DNA from: Morinoia aosen
Taxonomy: Eukaryota > Arthropoda > Malacostraca > Amphipoda > Talitridae
DNA: 64,000 nucleotides
NCBI GenBank assembly: GCA_030386875.1
Contig: CM059560.1
Coordinates: forward strand, 43,442,757 to 43,506,756
Direction: 5' to 3'
This document shows, one piece after another, positions 11,901 through 24,644 of this stretch (its first letter is position 1; each line of letters starts with the position of its first letter). The position numbers and the translations under genes are program-made. The notes below the pieces were generated by a model that ran no database searches, was not told the DNA's origin, and saw only the letters and a program-made list of their open reading frames with translations.

Positions 11901-12480
11901 TCCTTTGTGCGCTGTAGAGATACCTTCTGTACTCCTTTGTGCGCTGTAGAGATACCTCGTGTACTCCTTTGTACGCTGTAGAGATACCTTCTGTACTCCT
12001 TTGTACGCTGTAGAGATACCTCGTGTACTCCTTTGTACGTTCGAGAGATATTTCCTGTACTCCTATGTGCGCTGTAGAAATACCTTCTGTACTCCTTTGT
12101 GCGCTGTAGAGATACCTTCCGTACTCCTTTGTGCGCTGTAGAGATACCTTCTGTACTCCTTTGTACGCTGTAGAGATACCTTCTGTACTGCTTTGTACGC
12201 TGTAGAGGTACCTCGTGTACTCCTTTGTACGTTCTAGAGAAATTTCCTGTACTCCTTTGTGCGCTGTAGAGATACCTTCTGTACTCCTTTGTGCGCTGTA
12301 GGGATACCTTCTGTACTCCTTTGTACGCTGTAGAGATACCTCGTATACTCCTTTGTACGTTCTAGAGATATTTCCTGTACTGCTTTGTGCGCTGTAAAGA
12401 TACCTTCTGTACTCCTTTGTGCGCTGTAGAGATACCTTCTGTACTCCTTTGTGCGCTGTAGAGATACCTTCTGTACTCCT
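8929..12480. repeat. ~3.5-kb segment shared with 17154-20705 (257-monomer displacement)
   Basis: Rare variants recur 8,224-8,225 bases further on: CTGTAAAG near 9,513, CTGTGTGCGCTGTAGGG near 9,633, GTTTTAG near 9,958, TTTTGGCGCTG near 9,980, GATCCCTTC near 10,640, GATATCTTCTG near 10,833, TACCATCTG near 10,962, GCGTTGTAG near 11,238, CCTTAGTGCG near 11,392, GTTCGAGAG near 12,040 and GAAATTTCC near 12,240. Class order matches except for a few gained or lost monomers between about 10.1 and 10.6 kb. Confidence 0.85.
9793..9984. repeat. B'-D-B-A-B-C block, second example
   Basis: Monomers at 9,793 (B'), 9,825 (D), 9,857 (B), 9,889 (A), 9,921 (B) and 9,953 (C). The C here has GTTTTAG in place of GTTCTAG, so it lacks the XbaI site. 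The same defect occurs in the matching C near 18,178, which supports common descent of the 9-12 kb and 17-20 kb blocks. Confidence 0.86.
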
Positions 12481-12960
12481 TTGTACGCTGTAGAGATACC
12501 TTCTGTACTCCTTTGTGCGCTGTAGAGATACCTTCTGTACTCCTTTGTACGCTGTAGAGATACCTTCTGTACTCCTTTGTGCGCTGTAGAGATACCTTCT
12601 GTACTCCATTGTGCGCTGTAGAGGTACCTTCTGTACTCCTTTGTGCGCTGTAGAGATACCTTCTGTACTCCTTTGTACGTTCTAGAGATATTTCCTGTAC
12701 TCCTTTGTGCGCTGTAGAGATACCTTCTGTACTCCTTTGTACGCTGTAGAGATACCTCGTGTACTCCTTTGTACGTTCTAGAGATATTTCCTGTACTCCT
12801 TTGTGCGCTGTAGAGATACCTTCTGTACTCCTTTGTGCGCTGTAGAGATACCTTCTGTACTCCTTTGTACGCTGTAGAGATACCTCGTGTACTCCTTTGT
12901 ACGTTCTAGAGATATTTCCTGTACTCCTTTGTGCGCTGTAGAGATACCTTCTGTACTCCT

Positions 12961-13184
12961 TTGTGCGCTGTAGAGACACCTTCTGTACTCCTTTGTGCGC
13001 TGTAGAGATACCTTCTGTACTCCTTTGTGCGCTGTAGAGATACCTTCTGTACTCCTTTGTACCCTGCAGAGATACCTTCTGTACTCCTTTGTGCGCTGTA
13101 GAGATACCTTCTGTACTCCTTCGTACGCTGTAGAGATACCTCGTGTACTCCTTTGTACGTTCTAGAGATATTTCCTGTACTCCT
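12961..13184. repeat. E block: A(GAGACACC)-A-A-E-A-B-C, copy 1
   Basis: Seven monomers: an A with GAGACACC at 12,961, two ordinary A, the E monomer at 13,057 (TTGTACCCTGCAGAG, with a PstI hexamer), then A, B and C. The same order and variants recur at 21,445, 48,290, 51,394, 60,034 and 62,371. I saw seven E monomers in the window. The seventh, at 6,113, lacks the left half of the block because a recombination junction falls there. Confidence 0.87.
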
Positions 13185-13760
13185 TTGTGCGCTGTAGAGA
13201 TACCTTCTGTACTCCTTTGTGCGCTGTAGAGATACCTTCTGTACTCCTTTGTGCGCTGTAGAGATACCTTCTGTACTCCTTTGTACGCTGTAGAGATACC
13301 TTCTGTACTCCTTTGTGCGCTGTAGAGATACCTTCTGTACTCCTTTGTTCGCTGTAGAGATACCTCGTGTACTCCTTTGTACGTTCTAGAGATATTTCCT
13401 GTACTCCTTTGTGCGCTGTAGAGATACCTTCTGTACTCCTTTGTGCGCTTTAGAGATACCTTCTGTACTCCTTTGTGCGCTGTAGAGATACTTTCTGTAC
13501 TCCTTTGTGCGCGGTAGAGATACCTTCTGTAATCCTTTGTGCGCTGTAGAGATACCTTCTGTACTTCTTTGTGCGCTGTAGAGATACCTCGTGTACTCCT
13601 TTGTACGCTGTAGAGATACCTTCTGTACTCCTTTGTACGCTGTAGAGATACCTCGTGTACTCCTTTGTGCGCTGTAGAGATACCTTATGTACTCCTGTGT
13701 ACGCTGTAGAGATACCTCGTGTACTCCTTTGTACGTTCTAGAGATATTTCCTGTACTCCT

Positions 13761-14336
13761 TTGTGCGCTGTAGAGATACCTTCTGTACTCCTTTGTGCGC
13801 TGTAGAGATACCTTCTGTACTCCTTTGTGCGCTGTAGAGATACCTTCTGTACTCCTTTGTGCGCTGTAGAAATACCTTCTGTACTCCTATGTGCGCTGTA
13901 GAGATACCTTCTGTACTCCTTTGTGCGCTGTAGAGATACCTTCTGTACTCCTTTGTGCGCTGTAGAGATACCTTCTGTACTCCTTTGTGCGCTGTAGAGA
14001 TACCTTCTGTACTCCTTTGTGCGCTGTAGAGATACCTTCTGTACTCCTTTGTGCGCTGTAGAGATACCTTCTGTACTCCTTTGTGCGCTGTAGAGATACC
14101 TTCTGTACTCCTTTGTGCGCTGTAGAGATACCTTCTGTACTCCTTTGTGCGCTGTAGAAATACCTTCTGTACTCCTATGTGCGCTGTAGAGATACCTTCT
14201 GTACTCCTTTGTGCGCTGTAGAGATACCTTCTGTACTCCTTTGTGCGCTGTAGAGATACCTTCTGTACTCCTTTGTGCGCTGTAGAGATACCTTCTGTAC
14301 TCCTTTGTGCGCTGTAGAGATACCTTCTGTACTCCT
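13761..14336. repeat. Longest class A run seen (18 monomers)
   Basis: Eighteen class A monomers follow the C at 13,729 and end at the B' at 14,337. Two CTGTAGAAAT variants each precede a TCCTATGTGC variant (near 13,870 and 14,158), 288 bp apart. That spacing of nine monomers suggests the run grew by local duplication of a 9-monomer piece. Confidence 0.85.
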
Positions 14337-14880
14337 TTGTGCGCTGTAGAGATACCTCGTGTACTCCTTTGTACGCTGTAGAGATACCTTCTGTACTCCT
14401 TTGTACGTTCTAGAGATATTTCCTGTACTCCTTTGTGCGCTGTAGAGATACCTTCTGTACTCCTTTGTGCGCTGTAGAGATACCTTCTGTACTCCTTTGT
14501 GCGCTGTAGAGATACCTACTGTACTCCTTTGTGCGCTGTAGAGATACCTTCTGTACTCCTTTGTGCGCTGTAGAGATACCTTCTGTACTCCTTTGTGCGC
14601 TGTAGAGATACCTTCTGTACTCCTTTGTGCGCTGTAGAGATACCTTCTGTACTCCTTTGTACGCTGTAGAGATACCTTCTGTACTCCTTTGTGCGCTGTA
14701 GAGATACCTTCTGTACTCCTTTGTACGCTGTAGAGATACCTCGTGTACTCCTTTGTACGTTCTAGAGATATTTCCTGTACTCCTTTGTGCGCTGTAGAGA
14801 TACCTTCTGTACTCTTTTGTGCGCTGTAGAGATACCTTCTGTACTCCTTTGTGCGCTGTAGAGATACCTTCTGTACTCCT

Positions 14881-14913
14881 TTGTACGCTGTAGAGAATAC
14901 CTTCTGTACTCCT
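14881..14913. repeat. 33-bp monomer with a 1-base insertion
   Basis: A class D monomer reads TAGAGAATACC, with an extra A at 14,896-14,897. From here monomer starts move to 2+32k. It is the first phase change in the window. Confidence 0.93.
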
Positions 14914-15449
14914 TTGTGCGCTGTAGAGATACCTTCTGTACTCATTTGTGCGCTGTAGAGATACCTTCTGTACTCCTTTGTACGCTGTAGAGATACCTCG
15001 TGTACTCCTTTGTACGTTCTAGAGATATTTCCTGTACTCCTTTGTGCGCTGTAGAGATACCTTCTGTACTCCTTTGTGCGCTGTAGAGATACCTTCTGTA
15101 CTCCTTTGTGCGCTGTAGAGATACCTTCTGTACTCCTTTGTACGCTGTAGAGATACCTTCTGTACTCCTTTGTGCGCTGTAGAGATACCTTCTGTACTCC
15201 TTTGTACGCTGTAGAGATACCTTCTGTACTCCTTTGTGCGCTGTAGAGATACCTTCTGTACTCCATTGTGCGCTGTAGAGGTACCTTCTGTACTCCTTTG
15301 TGCGCTGTAGAGATACCTTCTGTACTCCTTTGTACGTTCTAGAGATATTTCCTGTACTCCTTTGTGCGCTGTAGAGATACCTTCTGTACTCCTTTGTACG
15401 CTGTAGAGATACCTCGTGTACTCCTTTGTACGTTCTAGAGATATTTCCT

Positions 15450-17088
15450 GTACTCCTTTGTGCGCTGTAGAGATACCTTCTGTACTCCTAGGTGCGCTGT
15501 AGAGATACCTTCTGTACTCCTTTGTGCGCTGTAGAGATACCTTCTGTACTCCTTTGTACGCTGTAGAGATACCTCGTGTACTCCTTTGTACGTTCTAGAG
15601 ATATTTCCTGTACTCCTTTGTGCGCTGTAGAGATACCTTCTGTACTCGTTTGTGCGCTGTAGAGATACCTTCTGTACTCCTTTGTGCGCTGTAGAGATAC
15701 TTTCTGTACTCCTTTGTACGCTGTAGAGATACCCTCTGTACTCCTTTGTGCGCTGTAGAGATACCTTCTGTACTCCTTTGTACGCTGTAGAGATACCTCG
15801 TGTACTCCTTTGTACGTTCTAGAAATATTTCCTGTACTCCTTTGTGCGCTGTAGAGATACCTTCTGTACTCCTTTGTGCGCTGTAGAGATACCTTCTGTA
15901 CTCCTTTGTGCGCTGTAGAGATACCTTCTGTACTCCTTTGTGCGCTGTAGAGATACCTTCTGTACTCCTTTGTACGCTGTAGAGATACCTTCTTTACTCC
16001 TTTGTGCGCTGTAGAGATACCTTCTGTACTCCTTTGTACGCTGTAGAGATACCTCGTGTACTCCTTTGTACGTTCTAGAGATATTTCCTGAACTCCTTTG
16101 TGCGCTGTAGAGATACCTTCTGTACTCGTTTGTGCGCTGTAGAGATACCTTCTGTACTCCTTTGTGCGCTGTAGAGATACCTTCTGTACTCCTTTGTACG
16201 CTGTAGAGATCCCTTCTGTACTCGTTTGTGCGCTGTAGAGATACCTTCTGTACTCCTTTGTGCGCTGTAGAGATACCTTCTGTACTCCTAGGTGCGCTGT
16301 AGAGATACCTTCTGTACTCCTTTGTGCGCTGTAGAGATACCTTCTGTACTCCTTTGTACGCTGTAGAGATACCTCGTGTACTCCTTTGTACGTTCTAGAG
16401 ATATTTCCTGTACTCCTTTGTGCGCTGTAGAGATACCTTCTGTACTCGTTTGTGCGCTGTAGAGATACCTTCTGTACTCCTTTGTGCGCTGTAGAGATAC
16501 TTTCTGTACTCCTTTGTACGCTGTAGAGATACCCTCTGTACTCCTTTGTGCGCTGTAGAGATACCTTCTGTACTCCTTTGTACGCTGTAGAGATACCTCG
16601 TGTACTCCTTTGTACGTTCTAGAAATATTTCCTGTACTCCTTTGTGCGCTGTAGAGATACCTTCTGTACTCCTTTGTGCGCTGTAGAGATACCTTCTGTA
16701 CTCCTTTGTGCGCTGTAGAGATACCTTCTGTACTCCTTTGTGCGCTGTAGAGATACCTTCTGTACTCCTTTGTACGCTGTAGAGATACCTTCTTTACTCC
16801 TTTGTGCGCTGTAGAGATACCTTCTGTACTCCTTTGTACGCTGTAGAGATACCTCGTGTACTCCTTTGTACGTTCTAGAGATATTTCCTGAACTCCTTTG
16901 TGCGCTGTAGAGATACCTTCTGTACTCGTTTGTGCGCTGTAGAGATACCTTCTGTACTCCTTTGTGCGCTGTAGAGATACCTTCTGTACTCCTTTGTACG
17001 CTGTAGAGATCCCTTCTGTACTCGTTTGTGCGCTGTAGAGATACCTTCTGTACTCCTTTGTGCGCTGTAGAGATACCTTCTGTACTCC
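15450..17088. repeat. 25-monomer (800-bp) tandem duplication
   Basis: Two consecutive copies, about 15,450-16,249 and 16,250-17,049, with a further ~40 bases of homology. Shared markers at 800-bp spacing are TCCTAGGTGCG (15,486 and 16,286), TACTCGTTTG, GATACTTTCTG (about 15,699 and 16,499), ATACCCTCTG, CTAGAAATATT, TTCTTTACTCC, TTTCCTGAACTCC and GATCCCTTC. I saw no difference between the copies by eye, so the event is recent. Confidence 0.9.
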
Positions 17089-17153
17089 TTTGTACGCTGT
17101 AGAGATACCTCGTGTACTCCTTTGTACGTTCTAGAGATATTTCCTGTACTCCT

Positions 17154-20100
17154 TTGTGCGCTGTAGAGATACCTTCTGTACTCCTTTGTGCGCTGTAGAG
17201 ATACCTTCTGTACTCCTTTGTACGCTGTAGAGATACCTTCTGTACTCCTTTGTGCGCTGTAGAGTTACCTTCTGTACTCCTTTGTACGCTGTAGAGATAC
17301 CTTCTGTACTCCTTTGTACGCTGTAGAGATACCTCGTGTACTCCTTTGTACGTTCTAGAGATATTTCCTGTACTCCTTTGTGCGCTGTAGAGATACCTTC
17401 TGTACTCCTTTGTGCGCTGTAGAGATACCTTCTGTACTCCTTTGTGCGCTGTAGAGATACCTTCTGTACTCCTTTGTACGCTGTAGAGATACCTTCTGTA
17501 CTCCTTTGTGCGCTGTAGACATACCTTCTGTACTCATTTGTACGCTGTAGAGATACCTTCTGTACTCCTTTGTACGCTGTAGAGATACCTCGTGTACTCC
17601 TTTGTACGTTCTAGAGATATTTCCTGTACTCCTTTGTGCGCTGTAGAGATACCTTCTGTACTCCTTTGTGCGCTGTAGAGATACCTTCTGTACTCCTTTG
17701 TGCGCTGTAGAGATACCTTCTGTACTCCTTTGTACGCTGTAAAGATACCTTCTGTACTCCTTTGTGCGCTGTAGAGATACCTTCTGTACTCCTTTGTACG
17801 CTGTAGAGATACCTCGTGTACTCCTTTGTACGTTCTAGAGATATTTCCTGTACTCCTGTGTGCGCTGTAGGGATACCTTCTGTACTCCTTTGTGCGCTGT
17901 AGAGATACCTTCTGTACTCCTTTGTGCGCTGTAGAGATACCTTCTGTACTCCTTTGTGCGCTGTAGAGATACCTTCTGTACTCCTTTGTGCGCTGTAGAG
18001 ATACCTTCTGTACTCCTTTGTGCGCTGTAGAGATACCTCGTGTACTCCTTTGTACGCTGTAGAGATACCTTCTGTACTCCTTTGTACGCTGTAGAGATAC
18101 CTCGTGTACTCCTTTGTGCGCTGTAGAGATACCTTCTGTACTCCTTTGTACGCTGTAGAGATACCTCGTGTACTCCTTTGTACGTTTTAGAGATATTTCC
18201 TGTACTCCTTTTGGCGCTATAGAGATACCTTCTGTACTCCTTTGTGCGCTGTAGAGATACCTTCTGAAATCCTTTGTGCGCTGTAGAGATACCTTCTGTA
18301 CTCCTTTGTGCGCTGTAGAGATACCTTCTGTACTCCTTTGTGCGCTGTAGAGATACCTTCTGTACTCCTTTGTGCGCTGTAGAGATACCTTCTGTACTCC
18401 TTTGTGCGCTGTAGAGATACCTTCTGTACTCCTTTGTGCGCTGTAGAGATACCTTCTGTACTCCTTTGTGCGCTGTAGAGATACCTCGTGTACTCCTTTG
18501 TACGCTGTAGAGATACCTTCTGTACTCCTTTGTGCGCTGTAGAGATACCTTCTGTACTCCTTTGTACGCTGTAGAGATACCTCGTGTACTCCTTTGTACG
18601 TTCTAGAGATATTTCCTGTACTCCTTTGTGCGCTGTAGAGATACCTTCTGTACTCCTTTGTGCGCTGTAGAGATACCTTCTGTACTCCTTTGTGCGCTGT
18701 AGAGATACCTTCTGTACTCCTTTGTGCGCTGTAGAGATACCTTCTGTACTCCTTTGTGCGCTGTAGAGATACCTCGTGTACTCCTTTGTACGCTGTAGAG
18801 ATACCTTCTGTACTCCTTTGTACGCTGTAGAGATACCTCGTGTACTCCTTTGTGCGCTGTAGAGATCCCTTCTGTACTCCTTTGTACGCTGTAGAGATAC
18901 CTCGTGTACTCCTTTGTGCGCTGTAGAGAGACCTTCTGTACTCCTTTGTACGCTGTAGAGATACCTCGTGTACTCCTTTGTACGTTCTAGAGATATTTCC
19001 TGTACTCCTTTGTGCGCTGTAGAGATACCTTCTGTACTCCTTTGTGCGCTGTAGAGATATCTTCTGTACTCCTTTGTGCGCTGTAGAGATACCTTCTGTA
19101 CTCCTTTGTGCGCTGTAGAGATACCTTCTGTACTCCTTTGTGCGCTGTAGAGATACCTTCTGTACTCCTTTGTGCGCTGTAGAGATACCATCTGTACTCC
19201 TTTGTGCGCTGTAGAGATACCTTCTGTACTCCTTTGTGCGCTGTAGAGATACCTTCTGTACTCCTTTGTGCGCTGTAGAGATACCTCGTGTACTCCTTTG
19301 TACGCTGTAGAGATACCTTCTGTACTCCTTTGTACGCTGTAGAGATACCTCGTGTACTCCTTTGTACGTTCTAGAGATATTTCCTGTACTCCTTTGTGCG
19401 CTGTAGAGATACCTTCTGTACTCCTTTGTGCGCTGTAGAGATACCTTCTGTACTCCTTTGTGCGTTGTAGAGATACCTTCTGTACTCCTTTGTGCGCTGT
19501 AGAGATACCTCGTGTTCTCCTTTGTGCGCTGTAGAGATACCTTCTGTACTCCTTTGTGCGCTGTAGAGATACCTTCTGTACTCCTTTGTGCGCTGTAGAG
19601 ATACCTTCTGTACTCCTTAGTGCGCTGTAGAGATACCTTCTGTACTCCTTTGTGCGCTGTAGAGATACCTTCTGTACTCCTTTGTGCGCTGTAGAGATAC
19701 CTTCTGTACTCCTTTGTGCGCTGTAGAGATACCTCGTGTACTCCTTTGTACGCTGTAGAGATACCTTCTGTACTCCTTTGTACGCTGTAGAGATACCTCG
19801 TGTACTCCTTTGTACGTTCTAGAGATATTTCCTGTACTCCTTTGTGCGCTGTAGAGATACCTTCTGTACTCCTTTGTGCGCTGTAGAGATACCTTCTGTA
19901 CTCCTTTGTGCGCTGTAGAGATACCTTCTGTACTCCTTTGTGCGCTGTAGAGATACCTCGTGTACTCCTTTGTACGCTGTAGAGATACCTTCTGTACTCC
20001 TTTGTGCGCTGTAGAGATACCTTCTGTACTCCTTTGTGCGCTGTAGGGATACCTTCTGTACTACTTTGTGCGCTGTAGAGATACCTTCTGTACTCCTTTG

Positions 20101-20705
20101 TGCGCTGTAGAGATACCTTCTGTACTCCTTTGTGCGCTGTAGAGATACCTTCTGTACTCCTTTGTGCGCTGTAGAGATACCTCGTGTACTCCTTTGTACG
20201 CTGTAGAGATACCTTCTGTACTCCTTTGTACGCTGTAGAGATACCTCGTGTACTCCTCTGTACGTTCGAGAGATATTTCCTGTACTCCTATGTGCGCTGT
20301 AGAAATACCTTCTGTACTCCTTTGTGCGCTGTAGAGATACCTTCCGTACTCCTATGTGCGCTGTAGAGATACCTTCTGTACTCCTTTGTACGCTGTAGAG
20401 ATACCTTCTGTACTGCTTTGTACGCTGTAGAGATACCTCGTGTACTCCTTTGCACGTTCTAGAGAAATTTCCTGTACTCCTTTGTGCGCTGTAGAGATAC
20501 CTTCTGTACTCCTTTGTGCGCTGTAGGGATACCTTCTGTACTCCTTTGTACGCTGTAGAGATACCTCGTGTACTCCTTTGTACGTTCTAGAGATGATATT
20601 TCCTGTACTCCTTTGTGCGCTGTAAAGATACCTTCTGTACTCCTTTGTGCGCTGTAGAGATACCTTCTGTACTCCTTTGTGCGCTGTACAGATACCTTCT
20701 GTACT
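17154..20705. repeat. Second copy of the 8929-12480 segment
   Basis: This copy shares the rare variants listed for 8,929-12,480 and ends where class order diverges near 20,705. It contains the 35-bp monomer with the GAT duplication (20,578-20,612), which its partner at 12,353 lacks, so that insertion came after the duplication. Confidence 0.84.
20578..20612. repeat. 35-bp class C monomer with GAT duplicated
   Basis: The monomer reads TAGAGATGATATTTCC, a tandem duplication of GAT at 20,592-20,597. It is a slippage-type event and shifts phase by 3. The homologous monomers near 12,353 and 50,530 lack it. Confidence 0.93.
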
Positions 20706-21444
20706 CCTTTGTGCGCTGTAGAGATACCTTCCGTACTCCTTTGTGCGCTGTAGAGATACCTTCTGTACTCCTTTGTGCGCTGTAGAGATACCTCGTGTAC
20801 TCCTTTGTACGCTGTAGAGATACCTTCTGTACTCCTTTGAACGCCGTAGAGATACCTCGTGTACTCCTTTGTGCGCTGTAGAGATACCTTCTGTACTCCT
20901 TTGTACGCTGTAGAGATACCTCGTGTACTCCTTCGTACGTTCTAGAGATATTTCCTGTACTCCTTTGTGCGCTGTAGAGATACCTTCTGTACTCCTTTGT
21001 GCGCTGTAGAGATACCTTCTGTACTCCTTTGTGCGCTGTAGAGATACCTTCTGTACTCCTTTATACGCTGTAGAGATACCTTCTGTACTCCTTTGTGCGC
21101 TGTAGAGATACCTTCTGTACTCCTTTGTACGCTGTAGAGATACCTCGTGTACTCCTTTGTACGTTCTAGAGCTATTTCCTGTACTCCTTTGTGCGCTGTA
21201 GAGATACCTTCTGTACTCCTTTATGCGCTGTAGAGATACCTTCTGTACTCCTTTGTGCGCTGTAGAGATACCTTCTGTACTCCTTTGTACGCTGTAGAGA
21301 TACCTTCTGTACTCCTTTGTGCGCTGTAGAGATACCTTCTGTACTCCTTTGTACGCTGTAGAGATACCTCGTGTACTCCTTTGTACGTTCTAGAGATATT
21401 TCCTGTACTCCTTTGTGCGCTGTAGAGATACCTTCTGTACTTCT

Positions 21445-21668
21445 TTGTGCGCTGTAGAGACACCTTCTGTACTCCTTTGTGCGCTGTAGAGATACCTTCT
21501 GTACTCCTTTGTGCGCTGTAGAGATACCTTCTGTACTCCTTTGTACCCTGCAGAGATACCTTCTGTACTCCTTTGTGCGCTGTAGAGATACCTTCTGTAC
21601 TCCTTTGTACGCTGTAGAGATACCTCGTGTACTCCTTTTTACGTTCTAGAGATATTTCCTGTACTCCT
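21445..21668. repeat. E block, copy 2
   Basis: The E monomer is at 21,541 and the GAGACACC monomer at 21,445, three units earlier. The closing C begins TTTTACGTTC, a private variant. It pairs with the block at 51,394 at a displacement of 29,949. Confidence 0.86.
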
Positions 21669-24196
21669 TTGTGCGCTGTAGAGATACCTTCTGTACTCCT
21701 TTGTGCGCTGTAGAGATACCTTCTGTACTCCTTTGTGCGCTGTAGAGATACCTTCTGTACTCCTTTGTACGCTGTAGAGATACCTTCTGTACTCCTTTGT
21801 GCGCTGTAGAGATACCTTCTGTACTCCTTTGTACGCTGTAGAGATACCTCGTGTACTCCTTTGTACGTTCTAGAGATATTTCCTGTACTCCTTTGTGCGC
21901 TGTAGAGATACCTTCTGTACTCCTTTGTGCGCTGTAGAGATACCTTCTGTACTCCTTTGTGCGCTGTAGAGATACCTTCTGTACTCCTTTGTGCGCTGTA
22001 GAGATACCTTCTGAACTCCTTTGTGCGCTGTAGAGATACCTCGTGTACTCCTTTGTACGCTGTAGAGATACCTTCTGTACTCCTTTGTACGCTGTAGAGA
22101 TACCTCGTGTACTCCTTTGTGCGCTGTAGAGATACCTTCTGTACTCCTTTGTACGCTGTAGAGATACTTCGTGTACTCCTTTGTACGTTCTAGAGATATT
22201 TCTTGTACTCCTTTGTGCGCTGTAGAGATACCTTCTGTACTCCTTTGTGCGCTGTAGAGATACCTTCTGTACTCCTTTGTGCGCTGTAGAGATACCTTCT
22301 GTACTCCTTTGTGCGCTGTAGAGATACCTTCTGTACTCCTTTGTGCGCTGTAGAGATACCTTCTGTACTCCTTTGTGCGCTGTAGAGATACCTTCTGTAC
22401 TCCTTTGTGCGCTGTAGAGATACCTTCTGTACTCCTTTGTGCGCTGTAGAGATACCTTCTGTACTCCTTTGTGCGCTGTAGAGATACCTTTTGTACTCCT
22501 TTGTGCGCTGTAGAGATACCTTCTGTACTCCTTTGTGCGCTGTAGAGATACCTTCTGTACTCCTTTGTGCGCTGTAGAGATACCTTCTGTACTCCTTTGT
22601 GCGCTGTAGAGATACCTTCTGTACTCCTTTGTGCGCTGTAGAGATACCTCGTGTACTCCTTTGTACGCTGTAGAGATACCTTCTGTACTCCTTTGTACGT
22701 TGTAGAGATATTTCCTGTACTCCTTTGTGCGCTGTAGAGATACCTTCTGTACTCCTTTGTGCGCTGTAGAGATACCTTCTGTACTCCTTTGTGCGCTGTA
22801 GAGATACCTTCTGTACTCCTTTGTGCGCTGTAGAGATACCTTCTGTACTCCTTTGTGCGCTGTAGAGATACCTTCTGTACTCCTTTGTGCGCTGTAGAGA
22901 TACCTTCTGTACTCCTTTGTGCGCTGTAGAGATACCTTCTGTACTCCTTTGTACGCTGTAGAGATACCTTCTGTACTCCTTTGTTCGCTGTAGAGATACC
23001 TTCTGTACTCCTTTGTACGCTGTAGAGATACCTCGTGTACTCCTTTGTACGTTCTAGAGATATTTCCTGTACTCCATTGTGCGCTGTAGAGATACCTTCT
23101 GTACTCCTTTGTGCGCTGTAGAGATACCTTCTGTACTCCTTTGTGCGCTGTAGAGATACCTTCTGTACTCCTTTGTACGCTGTAGAGATACCTTCTGTAC
23201 TCCTTTGTGCGCTGTAGAGATACCTTCTGTACTCATTTGTGCGCTGTAGAGATACCTTCTGTACTCCTTTGTACGCTGTAGAGATACCTCGTGTTCTCCT
23301 TTGTACGTTCTAGAGATATTTCCTGTACTCCTTTGTGCGCTGTAGAGATACCTTCTGTACTCCTTTGTGCGCTGTAGAGATACCTTCTGTACTCCTTTGT
23401 GCGCTGTAGAGATACCTTCTGTACTCCTTTGTACGCTGTAGAGATACCTTCTGTACTCCTTTGTACGTTCTAGATATATTTCCTGTACTCCTTTGTGCGC
23501 TGTAGAGATACCTTCTGTACTCCTTTGTACGCTGTAGAGATACCTCGTGTACTCCTTTGTACGTTCTAGAGATATTTCCTGTACTCCTTTGTGCGCTGTA
23601 GAGATACCTTCTGTACTCCTTTGTGTGCTGTAGAGATACCTTCTGTACTCCTTTGTGCGCTGTAGAGATACCTTCTGTACTCCTTTGTACGCTGTAGAGA
23701 TACCTCGTGTACTCCTTTGTACGTTCTAGAGATATTTCCTGTACTCCTATGTGCGCTGTAGAGATTCCTTCTGTACTCCTTTGTGCGCTGTAGAGATACC
23801 TTCTGTACTCCTTTGTGCGCTGTAGAGATACCTTCTGTACTCCTTTGTACGCTGTAGAGATACCTTCTGTACTCCTTTGTGCGCTGTAGAGATACCTTCT
23901 GTACTCTTTTGTACGCTGTAGAGATACCTCGTGTACTCCTTTGTACGTTCTAGAGATATTTCCTGTACTCCTTTGTGCGCTGTAGAGATACCTTCTGTAC
24001 TCCTTTGTGCGCTGTAGAGATACCTTCTGTACTCCTTTGTGCGCTGTAGAGATACCTTCTGTACTCCTTTGTACGCTGTAGAGATACCTTCTATACTCCT
24101 TTGTGCGCTATAGAGATACCTTCTGTACTCCTTTGTACGCTGTAGAGATACCTCGTGTACTCCTTTGTACGTTCTAGAGATATTTCCTGTACTCCT

Positions 24197-24644
24197 TTGT
24201 GCGCTTTAGAGATACCTTCTGTACTCCTTTGTGCGCTGTAGAGATACCTTCTGTACTCCTTTGTGCGCTGTAGAGATACCTTCTGTACTCCTTTGTGCGC
24301 TGTAGAGATACCTTCTGTACTCCTTTGTGCGCTGTAGAGATACCTTCTGTACTCCTTTGTGCGCTGTAGAGATACCTTCTGTACTCCTTTGTGCGCTGTA
24401 GAGATACCTTCTGTACTCCTTTGTGCGCTGTACAGATAACTTCTGTACTCCTTTGTGCGCTGTAGAGATACCTTCTGTACTCCTTTGTGCGCTGTAGAGA
24501 TACCTTCTGTACTCCTTTGTGCGCTGTAGAGATACCTTCTGTACTCCTTTGTGCGCTGTAGAGATACCTTCTGTACTCCTTTGTGCGCTGTAGAGATACC
24601 TTCTGTACTCCTTTGTGCGCTGTAGAGATACCTTCTGTACTCCT
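24197..24644. repeat. Run of 14 class A monomers
   Basis: Class A monomers run from the CTTTAG variant at 24,197 to just before the B' at 24,645. One holds CTGTACAGATAAC near 24,430. The related block at 54,146 starts with the same CTTTAG monomer but meets a D after three A, so the extra A monomers belong to the left copy only or were lost from the right. Confidence 0.84.

Larger units (their letters stand above)
20034..24290. repeat. ~4.3-kb segment shared with 49986-54240 (936-monomer displacement)
   Basis: Shared rare features are GTTCGAGAG with TATGTGCG and CTGTAGAAAT (20,265-20,310), GAAATTTCC (about 20,463), the CTGTAAAG and CTGTACAG monomers, ACGCCGTAG (about 20,842), the E block, GATACTTCG (about 22,164), TTGTACGTTG (about 22,690) and TTGTTCGCTG (22,981). 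Displacement is 29,952 before the GAT insertion at 20,592 and 29,949 after it. Homology ends where an A run here faces a D near 54,242. Confidence 0.84.

Noticed and set aside
11959..12141. 60-codon plus-strand open frame (also at 20,184-20,366 and 50,136-50,318)
   Set aside because: It exists only because a class C monomer with GTTCGAGAG loses its TAG and a neighbour varies. The three occurrences are copies of one duplicated segment, not conserved coding sequence.
20578..20612. GAT duplication as an insertion footprint
   Set aside because: A 3-base tandem duplication in one monomer is better explained by replication slippage. There is no trace of a mobile element, and its partners at about 12.35 and 50.53 kb simply lack it.
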